A stretch of DNA of 64,000 nt from Bacillota bacterium (GCA_021770445.1 JAETQY010000009.1:19677-83676), one strand, 5' to 3'; counted from the stretch's first letter, positions 26,299-35,749 are shown. Notes: generated by a model from the sequence alone, not told the origin. A program made the numbers and translations.

Positions 26299-26327
26299 AT
26301 GATAACTTACCAAACGGTAATTGTCAA
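26299..26327 (-). promoter_or_regulatory. Right-arm phage promoter with the same operator in its spacer
   Basis: TTGACA-17 nt (ATTACCGTTTGGTAAGT)-TATCAT on minus. Confidence 0.78.
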
Positions 26328-26396
26328 GCGTTTTAGTTAATTCCTTAAAGTTTTTTTATCAACTTTAATAATACCGTTAATCATGTAGGCGAAAAG

Positions 26397-26424
26397 AAAA
26401 CGCCTGGAAAAAATCCAGGCGTTT
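26397..26424. terminator. Hairpin near prophage right end
   Basis: AAACGCCTGG-AAAAAAT-CCAGGCGTTT. Confidence 0.7.
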
Positions 26425-26444
26425 CAACAGTTATTCAGGATCAG

Positions 26445-26588
26445 CTAAACTCGGATATTAGGACAACCGTAGGTGTCCACAAAGGCAAGGGGCTGCTCCG
26501 GCCACTGGGCGGTGAGCTGGGCCACAGCGGCGCAGTGGGCGAGCTGGTTTTCTATCTGGGCGGGGGAAATGACGGTGGTGTGTTCCAT
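26445..26588 (-). pseudogene. miaB: 5' fragment of miaB (tRNA methylthiotransferase) interrupted by prophage
   Basis: MEHTTVISPAQIENQLAHCAAVAQLTAQWPEQPLAFVDTYGCPNIRV*: ends right at the conserved TYGC radical-SAM/UPF0004 start; SD GGAGG upstream. Confidence 0.8.
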
Positions 26589-26721
26589 AAAGACCTCCAG
26601 AGGGCGCTATTTTAACCCATACATTATACTATCTTTTTTGGCAAAACACAAGGGTGACATATCTGGCCCAAGGCCCACATAGATTGAATACAACAGCTTA
26701 CGCAGGATAAGGAGTGGTGCT

Positions 26722-27876
26722 ATGGAGAACAAGGTGGGACGGGCCCTGCGCCGGGGGGTGGCCCTGGGTCTGGCGCTGACGGCGGTCTGGGGTGTGAGCC
26801 TGACGGCGGACCTGAAGGGGGTAAAAGAGGACCTGACCGCCCTGGGAGAGGAGCCGGCCCTGGCGGTTTCCCTGATGAAGTCCCGGCTGGGGGAGCTGCC
26901 CGGAGAAACACGGGGGCTGACCGGCTGGGGCCGCCTGCTGCTGAAGGGCTCCCCTCTCCTGGCCGCCGGGGAGGAGGCGGTACTGGAGCGCCGGGGCGGC
27001 CAGGAGGCACCGAAAGGGAGCGGGGAGCCAGACCTGGGGGACGGGGAGGAGGACACAGACCTGCCCGACCTTCAGCCCTCAGACAGCGGGGAGGGCATTG
27101 TGGAGATGACCGGCCGGGGCAAGGAGGGCAGCCTGTACCTCCGGGAGGGGGAGATCTACGTCTACAACCGCACTGGCCAGGAGCTGGACACCTCCCTGCT
27201 GGGGGAGGGGACGGCGGACGTCAGCCTGGGGAAGGGCCCGCAGATTTTGATCCTCCACACCCACGGCAGCGAGGCCTACTCCATGACCGACGGCGATACT
27301 TATGAGGAGAGCGACCCCTACCGCACCACCGACTGCACCCACAACGTGGTCCGGGTGGGGGAGGAGATGGCCACTGTCTTCCGGGCTTACGGCTTTCAGG
27401 TGATCCACGACACCACCCTGTGTGACTACCCCGCCTACAACGGCTCCTACGACCGGTCCAAGGCGGTGGCGGAGCAGTGGCTGGAGCAGTACCCCTCCAT
27501 CAAAGTGGTCTTCGATGTCCACCGGGACGCCCTGGTGGGCAGCGAGGGGGAGGTTTATAAGCTGGTGTCGGAGGAGGCGGGGCAGAAGGTGGCCCAGGTG
27601 ATGATGGTGCTGGGCACCGACGCCGGCGGGGCGGACCACCCCCGGTGGAAGGACAATCTGGCCTTTGCCCTGAAGCTCCAACGGAACTTGGTAAAGGGAT
27701 ATTCCAGCCTGGCCCGGCCCACCGTGCTGCGCAAGGGCCGGTATAATCAGCAGTTGTCCCCCGGGTCGATCTTAGTGGAGGTGGGGGGCCACGGCAACAC
27801 CCTGTCCGAGGCCATTGCCGGCGGCCGCCTCTGGGCGGACAACGTGGCCAGGACCCTGCTGGAGATGAAGCAATAG
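26722..27876 (+). CDS. spoIIP: Stage II sporulation protein P
   Basis: ILILHTHGSEAYSMTDGDTYEESDPYRTTDCTHNVVRVGEEM...VVFDVHRDAL. Confidence 0.9.
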   Translation: MENKVGRALRRGVALGLALTAVWGVSLTADLKGVKEDLTALGEEPALAVSLMKSRLGELPGETRGLTGWGRLLLKGSPLLAAGEEAVLERRGGQEAPKGSGEPDLGDGEEDTDLPDLQPSDSGEGIVEMTGRGKEGSLYLREGEIYVYNRTGQELDTSLLGEGTADVSLGKGPQILILHTHGSEAYSMTDGDTYEESDPYRTTDCTHNVVRVGEEMATVFRAYGFQVIHDTTLCDYPAYNGSYDRSKAVAEQWLEQYPSIKVVFDVHRDALVGSEGEVYKLVSEEAGQKVAQVMMVLGTDAGGADHPRWKDNLAFALKLQRNLVKGYSSLARPTVLRKGRYNQQLSPGSILVEVGGHGNTLSEAIAGGRLWADNVARTLLEMKQ

Positions 27877-27881
27877 AGAAA

Positions 27882-27912
27882 CCCGCCGGGTCTGCCCGGC
27901 GGGACATTTTTT
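27882..27912 (+). terminator. Terminator after spoIIP
   Basis: CCCGCCGGG-TCTG-CCCGGCGGG then ACATTTTTT. Confidence 0.8.
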
Positions 27913-27990
27913 ATCCCTCGACAGATTTCCCCTAAAAATGGGACAAGCTCCCCGCTATACTGGAAGAAACTGGAAGGGGGAGATGGGAGC

Positions 27991-30633
27991 ATGGGCGACT
28001 GGCACAGCCGGAGCGTGTCTCAGGTGATGGAGGAAGTGAAAGGAAATCTGGGGGGACTCACCGCCCGGGAGGCCGCCCGGCGGCTGGAGCAGTACGGCCC
28101 CAACCAGCTGGCCCAGCCCCAGCCCCCGGGGCTTCTCCTGCGCATCCTGGGCCAATTGAAGGACCCCATGATCCTGGTGCTGCTGGGGGCGGCGGCCCTG
28201 TCCCTGTTGGCCAGCGGCGGGGAGGACTGGCTGGACGGGGTGATTATCCTAGTCATTGTGGTGGTCAACGGGGTCATCTCTATCACCCAGGAGGACCACG
28301 CCCAGCAGGCCCTGGAGGAGCTGCGGCGAATGTCCTCCCCCCAGGCCACGGCCCTGCGGGAGGGAGAGCCCCGGAAGGTGGCGGCCGCCGCTCTGGTGCC
28401 CGGGGACATCATCCTGCTGGAGGCCGGGGACCAGGTCCCCGCCGACGCCCGAATTCTGGAGTGCAGCCGCCTCCAGGCCGACGAGAGCGCCATGACAGGG
28501 GAATCGGTGCCGGTGGAGAAGCGGACAGAGGAGGCCCTCCCGGCGGACACCCCCCTGGGGGACCAGGTGAACATGCTCATCTCGGGCACTCTTATCACCG
28601 CCGGCCGGGGGACTGCCCTGGTGGTGGCCACCGGCATGGACACCCAGATGGGCCATATCGCCGGCCTGCTGCTGGACAGCAGTTCAGGGGACACCCCCCT
28701 CCAGAGGCGGATGGCGGAGATCTCCAGATCACTGTCCTTCCTGTGCCTGTCGGTGTGCGCCATTATGTTCGGGGTGGGGCTGTTTCAGGGAAAGGGGCTT
28801 CTGGAGATGTTCCTCACCGCCGTCTCCCTGGCGGTGGCCGCCATCCCCGAGGGCCTGCCCGCCATTGTCACCATCGTGCTGGCCCTGGGGGTGCAGCGGC
28901 TGGCGGATAAAAACGCCATTGTAAAGAAGCTGCCCGCCGTGGAGACCCTGGGCTGCGCCGGGGTGATCTGCTCAGACAAGACGGGCACTCTTACCCAGAA
29001 CAAGATGACGGTGCAGCAGGTGTGGCTCCCTCCCGGCGCCCGGCGGCGGGACGCTATGGTGGCGGGGGCCCTCTGCTCCGACGCCAGGCTGGAGTGGAAG
29101 GCCGGAGCCCCCACCGCCTCCGGCGACCCCACCGAGGGGGCGCTGGTGGTGGTCGCCGCCCGGGACGGAGTGGATCAGAACCGGGAGCTGGAGCGCCTGC
29201 CCCGGGTGGCCGACATCCCCTTTGACTCCACCCGCAAGCTGATGACCACCATACATACCGATCCGGAGGGGGGCTGGGTGGCCCTAGTGAAGGGGGCCCC
29301 GGACGTGCTGCTGGACCGGTGTGTCAGTACCCCAAAGGGCCCCCTGACCCCGGGGGACCGGGGCCGCATCCTGGCCGCCAACGAGGGCCTGGCGGAAAAG
29401 GCCCTGCGGGTGATTGCCGTGGCCCGGCGGAGGCTGGACCGGCTTCCCCAGAATCCCCAGCCGTCCGAGGTGGAGCGGGAGCTCACCTTCTTGGGCCTGT
29501 TCGGCCTGATGGACCCGCCCCGGCCCGAGGTGCGCTCTGCCGTGGCCCGGTGCCACCTGGCGGGGGTGCGGCCGGTGATGATCACCGGCGACCACCGCTC
29601 CACCGCGGTGGCTATCGCCAAGGAGCTGGACATCGCCCGCCCCGGGGACTGGGCTGCCACGGGGGCGGAGCTGGACTTTATGCCCCAGGAGCTGCTGGAG
29701 AACGACATTGAAAAGTTCGCCGTCTTTGCCCGGGTGTCCCCGGAGCACAAAATGCGCATCGTCCAGGCCTGGCAGAAACGGGGCAAGGTGGTGGCCATGA
29801 CCGGAGACGGTGTCAACGACGCCCCCGCTTTGAGGGCCGCCGACATCGGCTGCGCCATGGGCAAGACAGGCACCGACGTGGCCAAGGGGGCGGCGGACAT
29901 GATCCTCACCGACGACAACTTCTCCACCATCGTGGCCGCCATTGAGGAGGGCCGGGGCATCTACTCCAACATCCGCAAGGCCATCCACTACCTGCTCTCC
30001 TGCAACATCGGGGAAATCTTCACCATCTTCGCGGCCACGCTGCTGGGCTTCGGGCAGATGCCCCTGGCCCCGGTGCAGCTGCTGTGGCTCAACCTGGTGA
30101 CCGACTCCCTCCCCGCCCTGGCCCTGGGGGTGGAGCCGGTGGAGGAGGGGGTGATGGAGGAACAGCCCCGGGACGCCTCCGCCGGACTTTTCGATAAAAA
30201 GTTCTCCCTCCGTCTGGCCTGGCAGGGGCTGATGGTGGGGGGGCTCACCCTGGCGGCCTACTTTCTGGGCTTTACCCGGCTAGCCGCCCCGGGGATGGAG
30301 GGAGCTGTTGCCAACACCATGGCCTTCGCCACCCTCACCCTGTGCCAGCTCTTCCACGCCTTCAACGTGCGCAGTGAGGACCGCTCCCTCTTCGCCCAAG
30401 GGGTGCTCTCCAACCCGGCGATGAACCGGGCCTTTCTGGCGGGATTGGCCATGCAGCTTTCCGTGCTGCTGGTGCCCCCCCTACAGGGGGTGTTCTCCGT
30501 CACAGCCATGAGCGCTCCCCAGTGGCTCACCGTGATGGCCCTGGCTATGGCCCCCATCCCCATCTGCGAGTGGGCCAAGTCCGTGGGCCGCAAGGAAAAG
30601 GCGGCGGAGGCCAAAGAGGCGGCAGTAAAATAG
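27991..30633 (+). CDS. P-type calcium-transporting ATPase
   Basis: CSDKTGTLTQNKMT, MTGDGVNDAPALRAADIGCAMG. Confidence 0.95.
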   Translation: MGDWHSRSVSQVMEEVKGNLGGLTAREAARRLEQYGPNQLAQPQPPGLLLRILGQLKDPMILVLLGAAALSLLASGGEDWLDGVIILVIVVVNGVISITQEDHAQQALEELRRMSSPQATALREGEPRKVAAAALVPGDIILLEAGDQVPADARILECSRLQADESAMTGESVPVEKRTEEALPADTPLGDQVNMLISGTLITAGRGTALVVATGMDTQMGHIAGLLLDSSSGDTPLQRRMAEISRSLSFLCLSVCAIMFGVGLFQGKGLLEMFLTAVSLAVAAIPEGLPAIVTIVLALGVQRLADKNAIVKKLPAVETLGCAGVICSDKTGTLTQNKMTVQQVWLPPGARRRDAMVAGALCSDARLEWKAGAPTASGDPTEGALVVVAARDGVDQNRELERLPRVADIPFDSTRKLMTTIHTDPEGGWVALVKGAPDVLLDRCVSTPKGPLTPGDRGRILAANEGLAEKALRVIAVARRRLDRLPQNPQPSEVERELTFLGLFGLMDPPRPEVRSAVARCHLAGVRPVMITGDHRSTAVAIAKELDIARPGDWAATGAELDFMPQELLENDIEKFAVFARVSPEHKMRIVQAWQKRGKVVAMTGDGVNDAPALRAADIGCAMGKTGTDVAKGAADMILTDDNFSTIVAAIEEGRGIYSNIRKAIHYLLSCNIGEIFTIFAATLLGFGQMPLAPVQLLWLNLVTDSLPALALGVEPVEEGVMEEQPRDASAGLFDKKFSLRLAWQGLMVGGLTLAAYFLGFTRLAAPGMEGAVANTMAFATLTLCQLFHAFNVRSEDRSLFAQGVLSNPAMNRAFLAGLAMQLSVLLVPPLQGVFSVTAMSAPQWLTVMALAMAPIPICEWAKSVGRKEKAAEAKEAAVK

Positions 30634-30643
30634 GTTAAGAGCA

Positions 30644-30674
30644 CAGCCCCGCCGGCAAGCGCCTGGCGGGGCTG
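30644..30674 (+). terminator. Terminator-like hairpin after P-type ATPase
   Basis: CAGCCCCGCC ... GGCGGGGCTG. Confidence 0.6.
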
Positions 30675-30815
30675 TTGTTGCAGAGTTGGAAAGGGAAAAA
30701 TGTAAAATTAAGAAAATTCACAGAACATTTCATTTCCAAAACGCCCCGTATGTGATATAATGTCTCTATCTGTAAAAATCTGAGGAATCAGAGAAAGAGC
30801 GGGGAGGAAACGGTT

Positions 30816-31130
30816 ATGAAAAACAAGATCACAGTCACCATCGGAGGCAGGGATTATACCATGGTTGCGGTGGAGGACGAGGCATATGTCCGGCGGTGCG
30901 CCGAGCTGGTGGACCAGCAGATCAAAGAGATCTCGGCGGAGGGGCGGCTGTCCCAGGCGGACGCGGCGGTGCTGGCCGCCATGAACGTGGCCGATCTGCT
31001 GCTGAAGGAGCAGGAGACCTCGGAGAATCTCCGCCGCCAGGTGAAGGAGAACCTGGAGGAGGCCAACACCCTGAAGCTGGAGCTGTCCGAGGCCAAGCGG
31101 GAGATCTTCAAGCTGGGGACTAAGAAGTAA
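30816..31130 (+). CDS. zapA: Cell division protein ZapA
   Basis: KNKITVTIGGRDYTMVAVEDEAYVRRCAELVDQQI. Confidence 0.85.
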   Translation: MKNKITVTIGGRDYTMVAVEDEAYVRRCAELVDQQIKEISAEGRLSQADAAVLAAMNVADLLLKEQETSENLRRQVKENLEEANTLKLELSEAKREIFKLGTKK

Positions 31131-31147
31131 GGAAGGAGGCGCCGCCG

Positions 31148-33235
31148 ATGATGGAGCTGCTCGCTCCCGCGGGGTCTATGGAGGCGGTGACCGCAGCCGT
31201 CCAGAACGGGGCGGACGCCGTCTATTTTGGATACGGAGACTTCAACGCCCGCCGCGGCGCCCGGAACTTCACCCGGGAGGAGGCCGCGGCGGCGGTCTCC
31301 TACTGCCATATGCGGGGGTGTAAGGTCAACCTGACGCTGAATACCCTGCTCACCGACCGGGAGCTGCCCGCGGCGGCGGAGCTGGCCGCCCACGCCAGCG
31401 ACATCGGGGTGGACGCAGTGATTGTCCAGGACCTGGGGGTGGCCCGTATGCTCCGCCAGTCCTTTCCCGACCTGCCCGTCCACGGCTCCACCCAGATGAC
31501 CGTCCACTCCCTGGACGGGGTGAAGCTGTGCGCCGATCTGGGTATGACCCGGGTGGTGTTGGGCCGGGAGCTGAGCCGGGATCAGATCGCCTATATCTGT
31601 AAAAACTCCCCCATTGAGATCGAGGTGTTCGGCCACGGCGCCCTGTGCATGTGCTGGTCGGGCCAGTGCTTTTTCTCCAGCGTCATCGGCGGGCGCAGCG
31701 GTAACCGGGGGATGTGCGCCCAGCCCTGCCGGCTGAACTACGGCTGGAACGGCAAGGCCGACGAGTACCCCCTGTCCCTGAAGGACCTGTCCATGGCGGG
31801 CCACCTCAAGGAGCTCCAGGAGATGGGAGTGGCCTGCCTCAAGCTGGAGGGCCGGATGAAGCGGCCCGAGTATGTGGCCATCGTCACCGGCGTCTACGCC
31901 CGGGCCCTGCGGGAGGGCCGGGAGCCCACAGCCGAGGAGATTGACATCTTAAAGCAGACCTTTTCCCGCCAGGGCTTTACCGACGGGTACTTTATGAACA
32001 AAAAGGGGCCGGACATGTTCGGCACCCGCCAGGAGGAGAAGGAGCCCAAGGAATTGTATGCCCAGGCCCGGACCACCTATGAAAACGGGGTGGAGAACCG
32101 GAAGGAGCCGGTGCGCATGTTCGCCCTCATCGAGGCCGGCCGGCCCGCCCAGGTGGCGGTCCAGGACCGCCAGGGCCGGGTGGCCCAGGTGGAGGGCCCT
32201 GTCCCCGAGGAGGCTCGGAACGTCCCTCTCACTCGGGAGAAGGTGGAGAGCCAGCTCTCCCGTACCGGGGGCACCCCCTTCGGCTGTGAGAAGGCGGTAG
32301 CCAAGGTGGCTGAGGGCCTGTCCCTCCCCCTGTCCGCCCTCAACGACCTGCGCCGAAGGGCACTGGAGGAGCTGATGAAGCAGCGGGGAACACCGGCCCA
32401 GCGGCGGCGCTCCCCCTATCAGCCGGGGGTGCGGTATGAGAACCAGAAGGAGCCCCCGGTGTTCACCGTCTCCCTGCGCAGGGCGGACCAGCTCAGTACC
32501 GACCTGCTGAGACTAAAGCCCGCCCTCATCTATCTCCCCGCCGACGAGGGGGCCGCCCATCCAGACGCCGTCAGGCGCTGCCAGCAGGCGGGGGTGCCTG
32601 TGGCCGTCTCCCTGCCCCGCATCTGCACCGACGGCGAGCTGCCCCAGCTGGAGCAGGACCTGGTGGCTCTGCGAGAGCTGGGCGTCACTGAGGCCCTGGC
32701 CGGCACCTGGGGGGCCGTGCGCCGGGCCCAGCAGATGGGATTCTCGGTCCGGGGGGACTACGGCCTGGGGGTGTACAACAGCCAGACCATGAAGGAGCTG
32801 CGCCGGCTGGGCCTGCTCTCCGCCACCCTCTCCTTTGAGCTGAAATTTCCCCAGATCCGGGATATCTCCAAGGCCATCCCCGCCGAGTTCATCGCCTACG
32901 GCCGCCTGCCCCTGATGATCACCGAGAACTGCATCATCTACAACCACTGCGGGCGGCACACCTGCGACAATGTGAACCTGCTTACCGACCGGAAGGGGGA
33001 GCGGTTCCCCGTGGTCAAGGCCTGGGGGTGCCGGAATGAGATCTACAACTCCAAAAAGGTCTTTCTGGCCGACAAGCAGGCCGACTGGCGGAAGCTGGGC
33101 CTGTGGGGCGCGAGGCTTCAGTTCACCACCGAGAACGCTCTGGAGTGTGCCCAGGTGCTGGAGCGGTACTTAAACCAGGGCAAATATCAGCCCAACGACT
33201 TCACCCGGGGCCTGTACTACCGGGACGTGGAGTAG
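31148..33235 (+). CDS. U32 family peptidase (DUF3656-containing)
   Basis: MELLAPAGSMEAVTAAVQNGADAVYFG; GHGALCMCWSGQCFFSSVIGGRSGNRGMCAQPCR. Confidence 0.93.
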   Translation: MMELLAPAGSMEAVTAAVQNGADAVYFGYGDFNARRGARNFTREEAAAAVSYCHMRGCKVNLTLNTLLTDRELPAAAELAAHASDIGVDAVIVQDLGVARMLRQSFPDLPVHGSTQMTVHSLDGVKLCADLGMTRVVLGRELSRDQIAYICKNSPIEIEVFGHGALCMCWSGQCFFSSVIGGRSGNRGMCAQPCRLNYGWNGKADEYPLSLKDLSMAGHLKELQEMGVACLKLEGRMKRPEYVAIVTGVYARALREGREPTAEEIDILKQTFSRQGFTDGYFMNKKGPDMFGTRQEEKEPKELYAQARTTYENGVENRKEPVRMFALIEAGRPAQVAVQDRQGRVAQVEGPVPEEARNVPLTREKVESQLSRTGGTPFGCEKAVAKVAEGLSLPLSALNDLRRRALEELMKQRGTPAQRRRSPYQPGVRYENQKEPPVFTVSLRRADQLSTDLLRLKPALIYLPADEGAAHPDAVRRCQQAGVPVAVSLPRICTDGELPQLEQDLVALRELGVTEALAGTWGAVRRAQQMGFSVRGDYGLGVYNSQTMKELRRLGLLSATLSFELKFPQIRDISKAIPAEFIAYGRLPLMITENCIIYNHCGRHTCDNVNLLTDRKGERFPVVKAWGCRNEIYNSKKVFLADKQADWRKLGLWGARLQFTTENALECAQVLERYLNQGKYQPNDFTRGLYYRDVE

Positions 33236-33239
33236 GCCT

Positions 33240-34364
33240 ATGCTCAGCCGTCAAAAATTGTTCTGGCTCAGCCGGGTGTACGACCTGCCCGGTTCCGACA
33301 AGCGTTTTCTTCGGGCCGTCCGGGACAACTGCGCCTACCACATCAAACACTGCCCCGAGTACCGGACCATCTGCAAGGCGGAGGGCTTTTCCCCGGACCA
33401 GGTGAAGACCATAGACGACCTGGCAAAGCTGCCCCTCCTGCCCACTCTGTTCTTTAAGCGGCATCATGTCTCCTCCATGCCGGGGTGGCGCACCCCCATG
33501 AAGGTGACCTCCTCGGGCACCAGCGGCAGCTTTAGCCGGGTGAGCTTCGACTGGGGCTGCATCTTCGCTGAGATCCCCATGGTGCTCCGGCTGGGATTTT
33601 ACCACAGGCTGGTCTCTCCCGTGCCTGCCCGCTATGTGATCCTGGGCTACAAGCCGGGGAAGCAGGACAAAATGGGGGTGGCCCGGACCATGTTCGGCCT
33701 GACCCACTTCGCCCCGCCTGTGGGGCGGTTTTACGCCCTGCGGTGGAAGGACGGAGGCTACGTCCCCGACCTGGACGGGGCGGTGAAAACCCTGGCCCGA
33801 TGGGCCCACTCCCCCCTGCCCGTGCGCGTCGTGGCCTTCCCCTCCTACCTCTGGTTCGGGATGGAGCGGCTGGAGGAGCTGGGCCTGTCGGTGAAGCTGC
33901 CCAAGGGGTCGAAAATTCTCCTGGCCGGGGGCTGGAAGCAGCACTACGCCCAAGAGGTGGACAAGAATACCCTCTACGCCCTGGCCAAAAGGGTGCTGGG
34001 GGTGGAGGAGGAGAACATCCACGAGTTTTTCGGGGCGGTGGAGCACCCGGTTTTCTTCAACTCCTGCAAAAACCACCACTTCCACATCCCCGCTTACGCC
34101 CGGGTCATCATCCGGGATGTGCGCACATTGGCCCCCCTGCCCATGGGGGAGGTGGGGCTGGTGAACCTGATTACACCTCTGATCAACGCCACCCCGGTGA
34201 CCAGCGTCATGACCGACGACCTGGGGTATCTCACCCCCGGGGAGGAATGCGGCTGCGGCCTGACCGTCCCTTACCTCACCATTCTGGGCCGGGCGGGCCT
34301 GAACGACATCACCACCTGCGCCGCAGGCGCGGCCGAGTTACTAAACCAAACCGGAGCCCAGTGA
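33240..34364 (+). CDS. luxE-like: LuxE/PaaK-like acyl-protein synthetase
   Basis: TLFFKRHHVSS...MKVTSSGTSGSFSRVSFD adenylation P-loop, LuxE-like length. Confidence 0.82.
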   Translation: MLSRQKLFWLSRVYDLPGSDKRFLRAVRDNCAYHIKHCPEYRTICKAEGFSPDQVKTIDDLAKLPLLPTLFFKRHHVSSMPGWRTPMKVTSSGTSGSFSRVSFDWGCIFAEIPMVLRLGFYHRLVSPVPARYVILGYKPGKQDKMGVARTMFGLTHFAPPVGRFYALRWKDGGYVPDLDGAVKTLARWAHSPLPVRVVAFPSYLWFGMERLEELGLSVKLPKGSKILLAGGWKQHYAQEVDKNTLYALAKRVLGVEEENIHEFFGAVEHPVFFNSCKNHHFHIPAYARVIIRDVRTLAPLPMGEVGLVNLITPLINATPVTSVMTDDLGYLTPGEECGCGLTVPYLTILGRAGLNDITTCAAGAAELLNQTGAQ

Positions 34365-34397
34365 AACGGGTCCGGTTTGGAGAGGAGGAGCAAGGGA

Positions 34398-34478
34398 ATG
34401 GAGCGAATCATGATTTTGAAAAAATCATGGAAGCGGAATGGACTTTGCTCCGACGAGGGCAAGGGAGAAATGCCATGA
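34398..34478 (+). CDS. 26-aa leader ORF between luxE-like and luxC-like genes, ATGA overlap with luxC
   Basis: AGGAGGAG SD then ATG: MERIMILKKSWKRNGLCSDEGKGEMP*, stop TGA overlaps luxC ATG. Confidence 0.5.
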   Translation: MERIMILKKSWKRNGLCSDEGKGEMP

Positions 34479-35737
34479 TTTTCGCCAACGGAAGCATTCT
34501 CCCCGATTCGGAGCTGGAGGTCGTCCTGTCCCGGCTGGAGGAGGAGCTCCCCCAAATTCTCGGCGGCCCGCCGCTGGAGGCGGCCACCGTACTGGACGCC
34601 CTGGAAGCTTTGGGCAATGAGCTGGACAACGGGGCGCTGGACCCTCTCATCGCCCAATTCGCCCCGCCCGGGGCCAGGGAGGAGCTGGACCGGGTCCGGC
34701 CCCAGATCGGCCGCGCCGCCCTGGAGGAGCGCCTGGACCTGGAGCTGGGGGGTCTGAGCGGGCCCCGGCCCTTCGGGAGAGCGGAGGTCCGGCCTCTGGG
34801 GGTGCTGCTCCATGTGGCCCCGGGGAATATGGCGGGACTGCCCGCCTTCACCGCCGCAGAGGGGCTGCTCACCGGCAATATCAACCTGGTCAAGCTGCCC
34901 CGAGGGGACAAAGGGCTCACCCTGGCGGTATTCCAGAAGCTGACGGAGCTGGAACCGGACCTGTCCCCTTACCTGTACGCCTTCGATATCCCGTCAAAAG
35001 ATACCGCCTCCCTCGGTCGGCTGGCCGCCCTGGCCGACGGAATTGTCACCTGGGGCGGGGACGGAGCGGTTTCCGCCATGCGGGAGCTGGCCCCGGCCGG
35101 GTGCAGGCTCATCGAGTGGGGCCACCGGCTCAGCTTTGCCTATCTGTCCGACTGGGAGGGGGCCGACCTGTCCGCCCTGGCGGAGCACATCGTCTCCACC
35201 GGTGGGCTGTTGTGCTCCTCCTGTCAGGTGATCTTTTTGGATACGGAATATCTATCCGTCGGGGAACAATTCTGCAAAAAATTCCTCCCTGTATTGGAAA
35301 AGGCCGCCATGGCCCACTACAAAACCCCCGGACAGGCGGCCCAGGCGGCCCTCTACGCCCGGGAGACGGCCCTGGAGCAGGTGGTGGACCGGGCCGGCTC
35401 TGACGATCTGAATTTCCCCGGCCAGTGCTGTTCCCTCACCCTGCGCCGGGACTGTGAGCTGGAGCTGTCCCACCTCCACGGCAATGTGCTGGTGAAGCGC
35501 CTGCCCCGGGGGGAGATTATCCCCACCTTGCGGCGACAGCGGGGCCGGCTCCAGACGGCGGGACTGCTCTGTCCTGAAGGGGCGCGGGAGGAGCTGACCG
35601 CCCTGCTGGCCAGGGCGGGGGTCAACCGGATCACCGCCCCTGGACATATGTCCCACACCTTCCCCCTGGAGGCCCACGATGGGGAGTACCCCCTGCGCCG
35701 GTATGTGCGGGTGGTGGACGTGGAAAATAAATTTTGA
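34475..35737 (+). CDS. luxC-like: LuxC-like long-chain acyl-CoA/acyl-protein reductase
   Basis: RPLGVLLHVAPGNMAGLPAFTAAEGLLTGNINLVKL...SCQVIFLD. Confidence 0.85.
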   Translation: MIFANGSILPDSELEVVLSRLEEELPQILGGPPLEAATVLDALEALGNELDNGALDPLIAQFAPPGAREELDRVRPQIGRAALEERLDLELGGLSGPRPFGRAEVRPLGVLLHVAPGNMAGLPAFTAAEGLLTGNINLVKLPRGDKGLTLAVFQKLTELEPDLSPYLYAFDIPSKDTASLGRLAALADGIVTWGGDGAVSAMRELAPAGCRLIEWGHRLSFAYLSDWEGADLSALAEHIVSTGGLLCSSCQVIFLDTEYLSVGEQFCKKFLPVLEKAAMAHYKTPGQAAQAALYARETALEQVVDRAGSDDLNFPGQCCSLTLRRDCELELSHLHGNVLVKRLPRGEIIPTLRRQRGRLQTAGLLCPEGAREELTALLARAGVNRITAPGHMSHTFPLEAHDGEYPLRRYVRVVDVENKF

Positions 35738-35749
35738 GGAGTTTACAAT

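Larger units (their letters stand above)
1..26470. mobile_element. Prophage (tailed phage, serine-recombinase type), right-hand part; left end outside window, right end inside miaB
   Basis: Continuous run of portal, terminase, replication, recombination, repressor and integrase genes; right boundary inferred from truncated miaB reading frame at 26445-26588. Confidence 0.93.

Noticed and set aside
1-26470. TET/JBP dioxygenase or pyrimidine hydroxymethylase to complete a base-hypermodification pathway
   Set aside because: No ORF in the window shows the expected motifs; it could lie left of the window.
33743-34474. N-terminal extension of the 664-aa luxC ORF
   Set aside because: The extension is an out-of-frame reading of luxE; LuxC similarity starts at MIFANG (34475).
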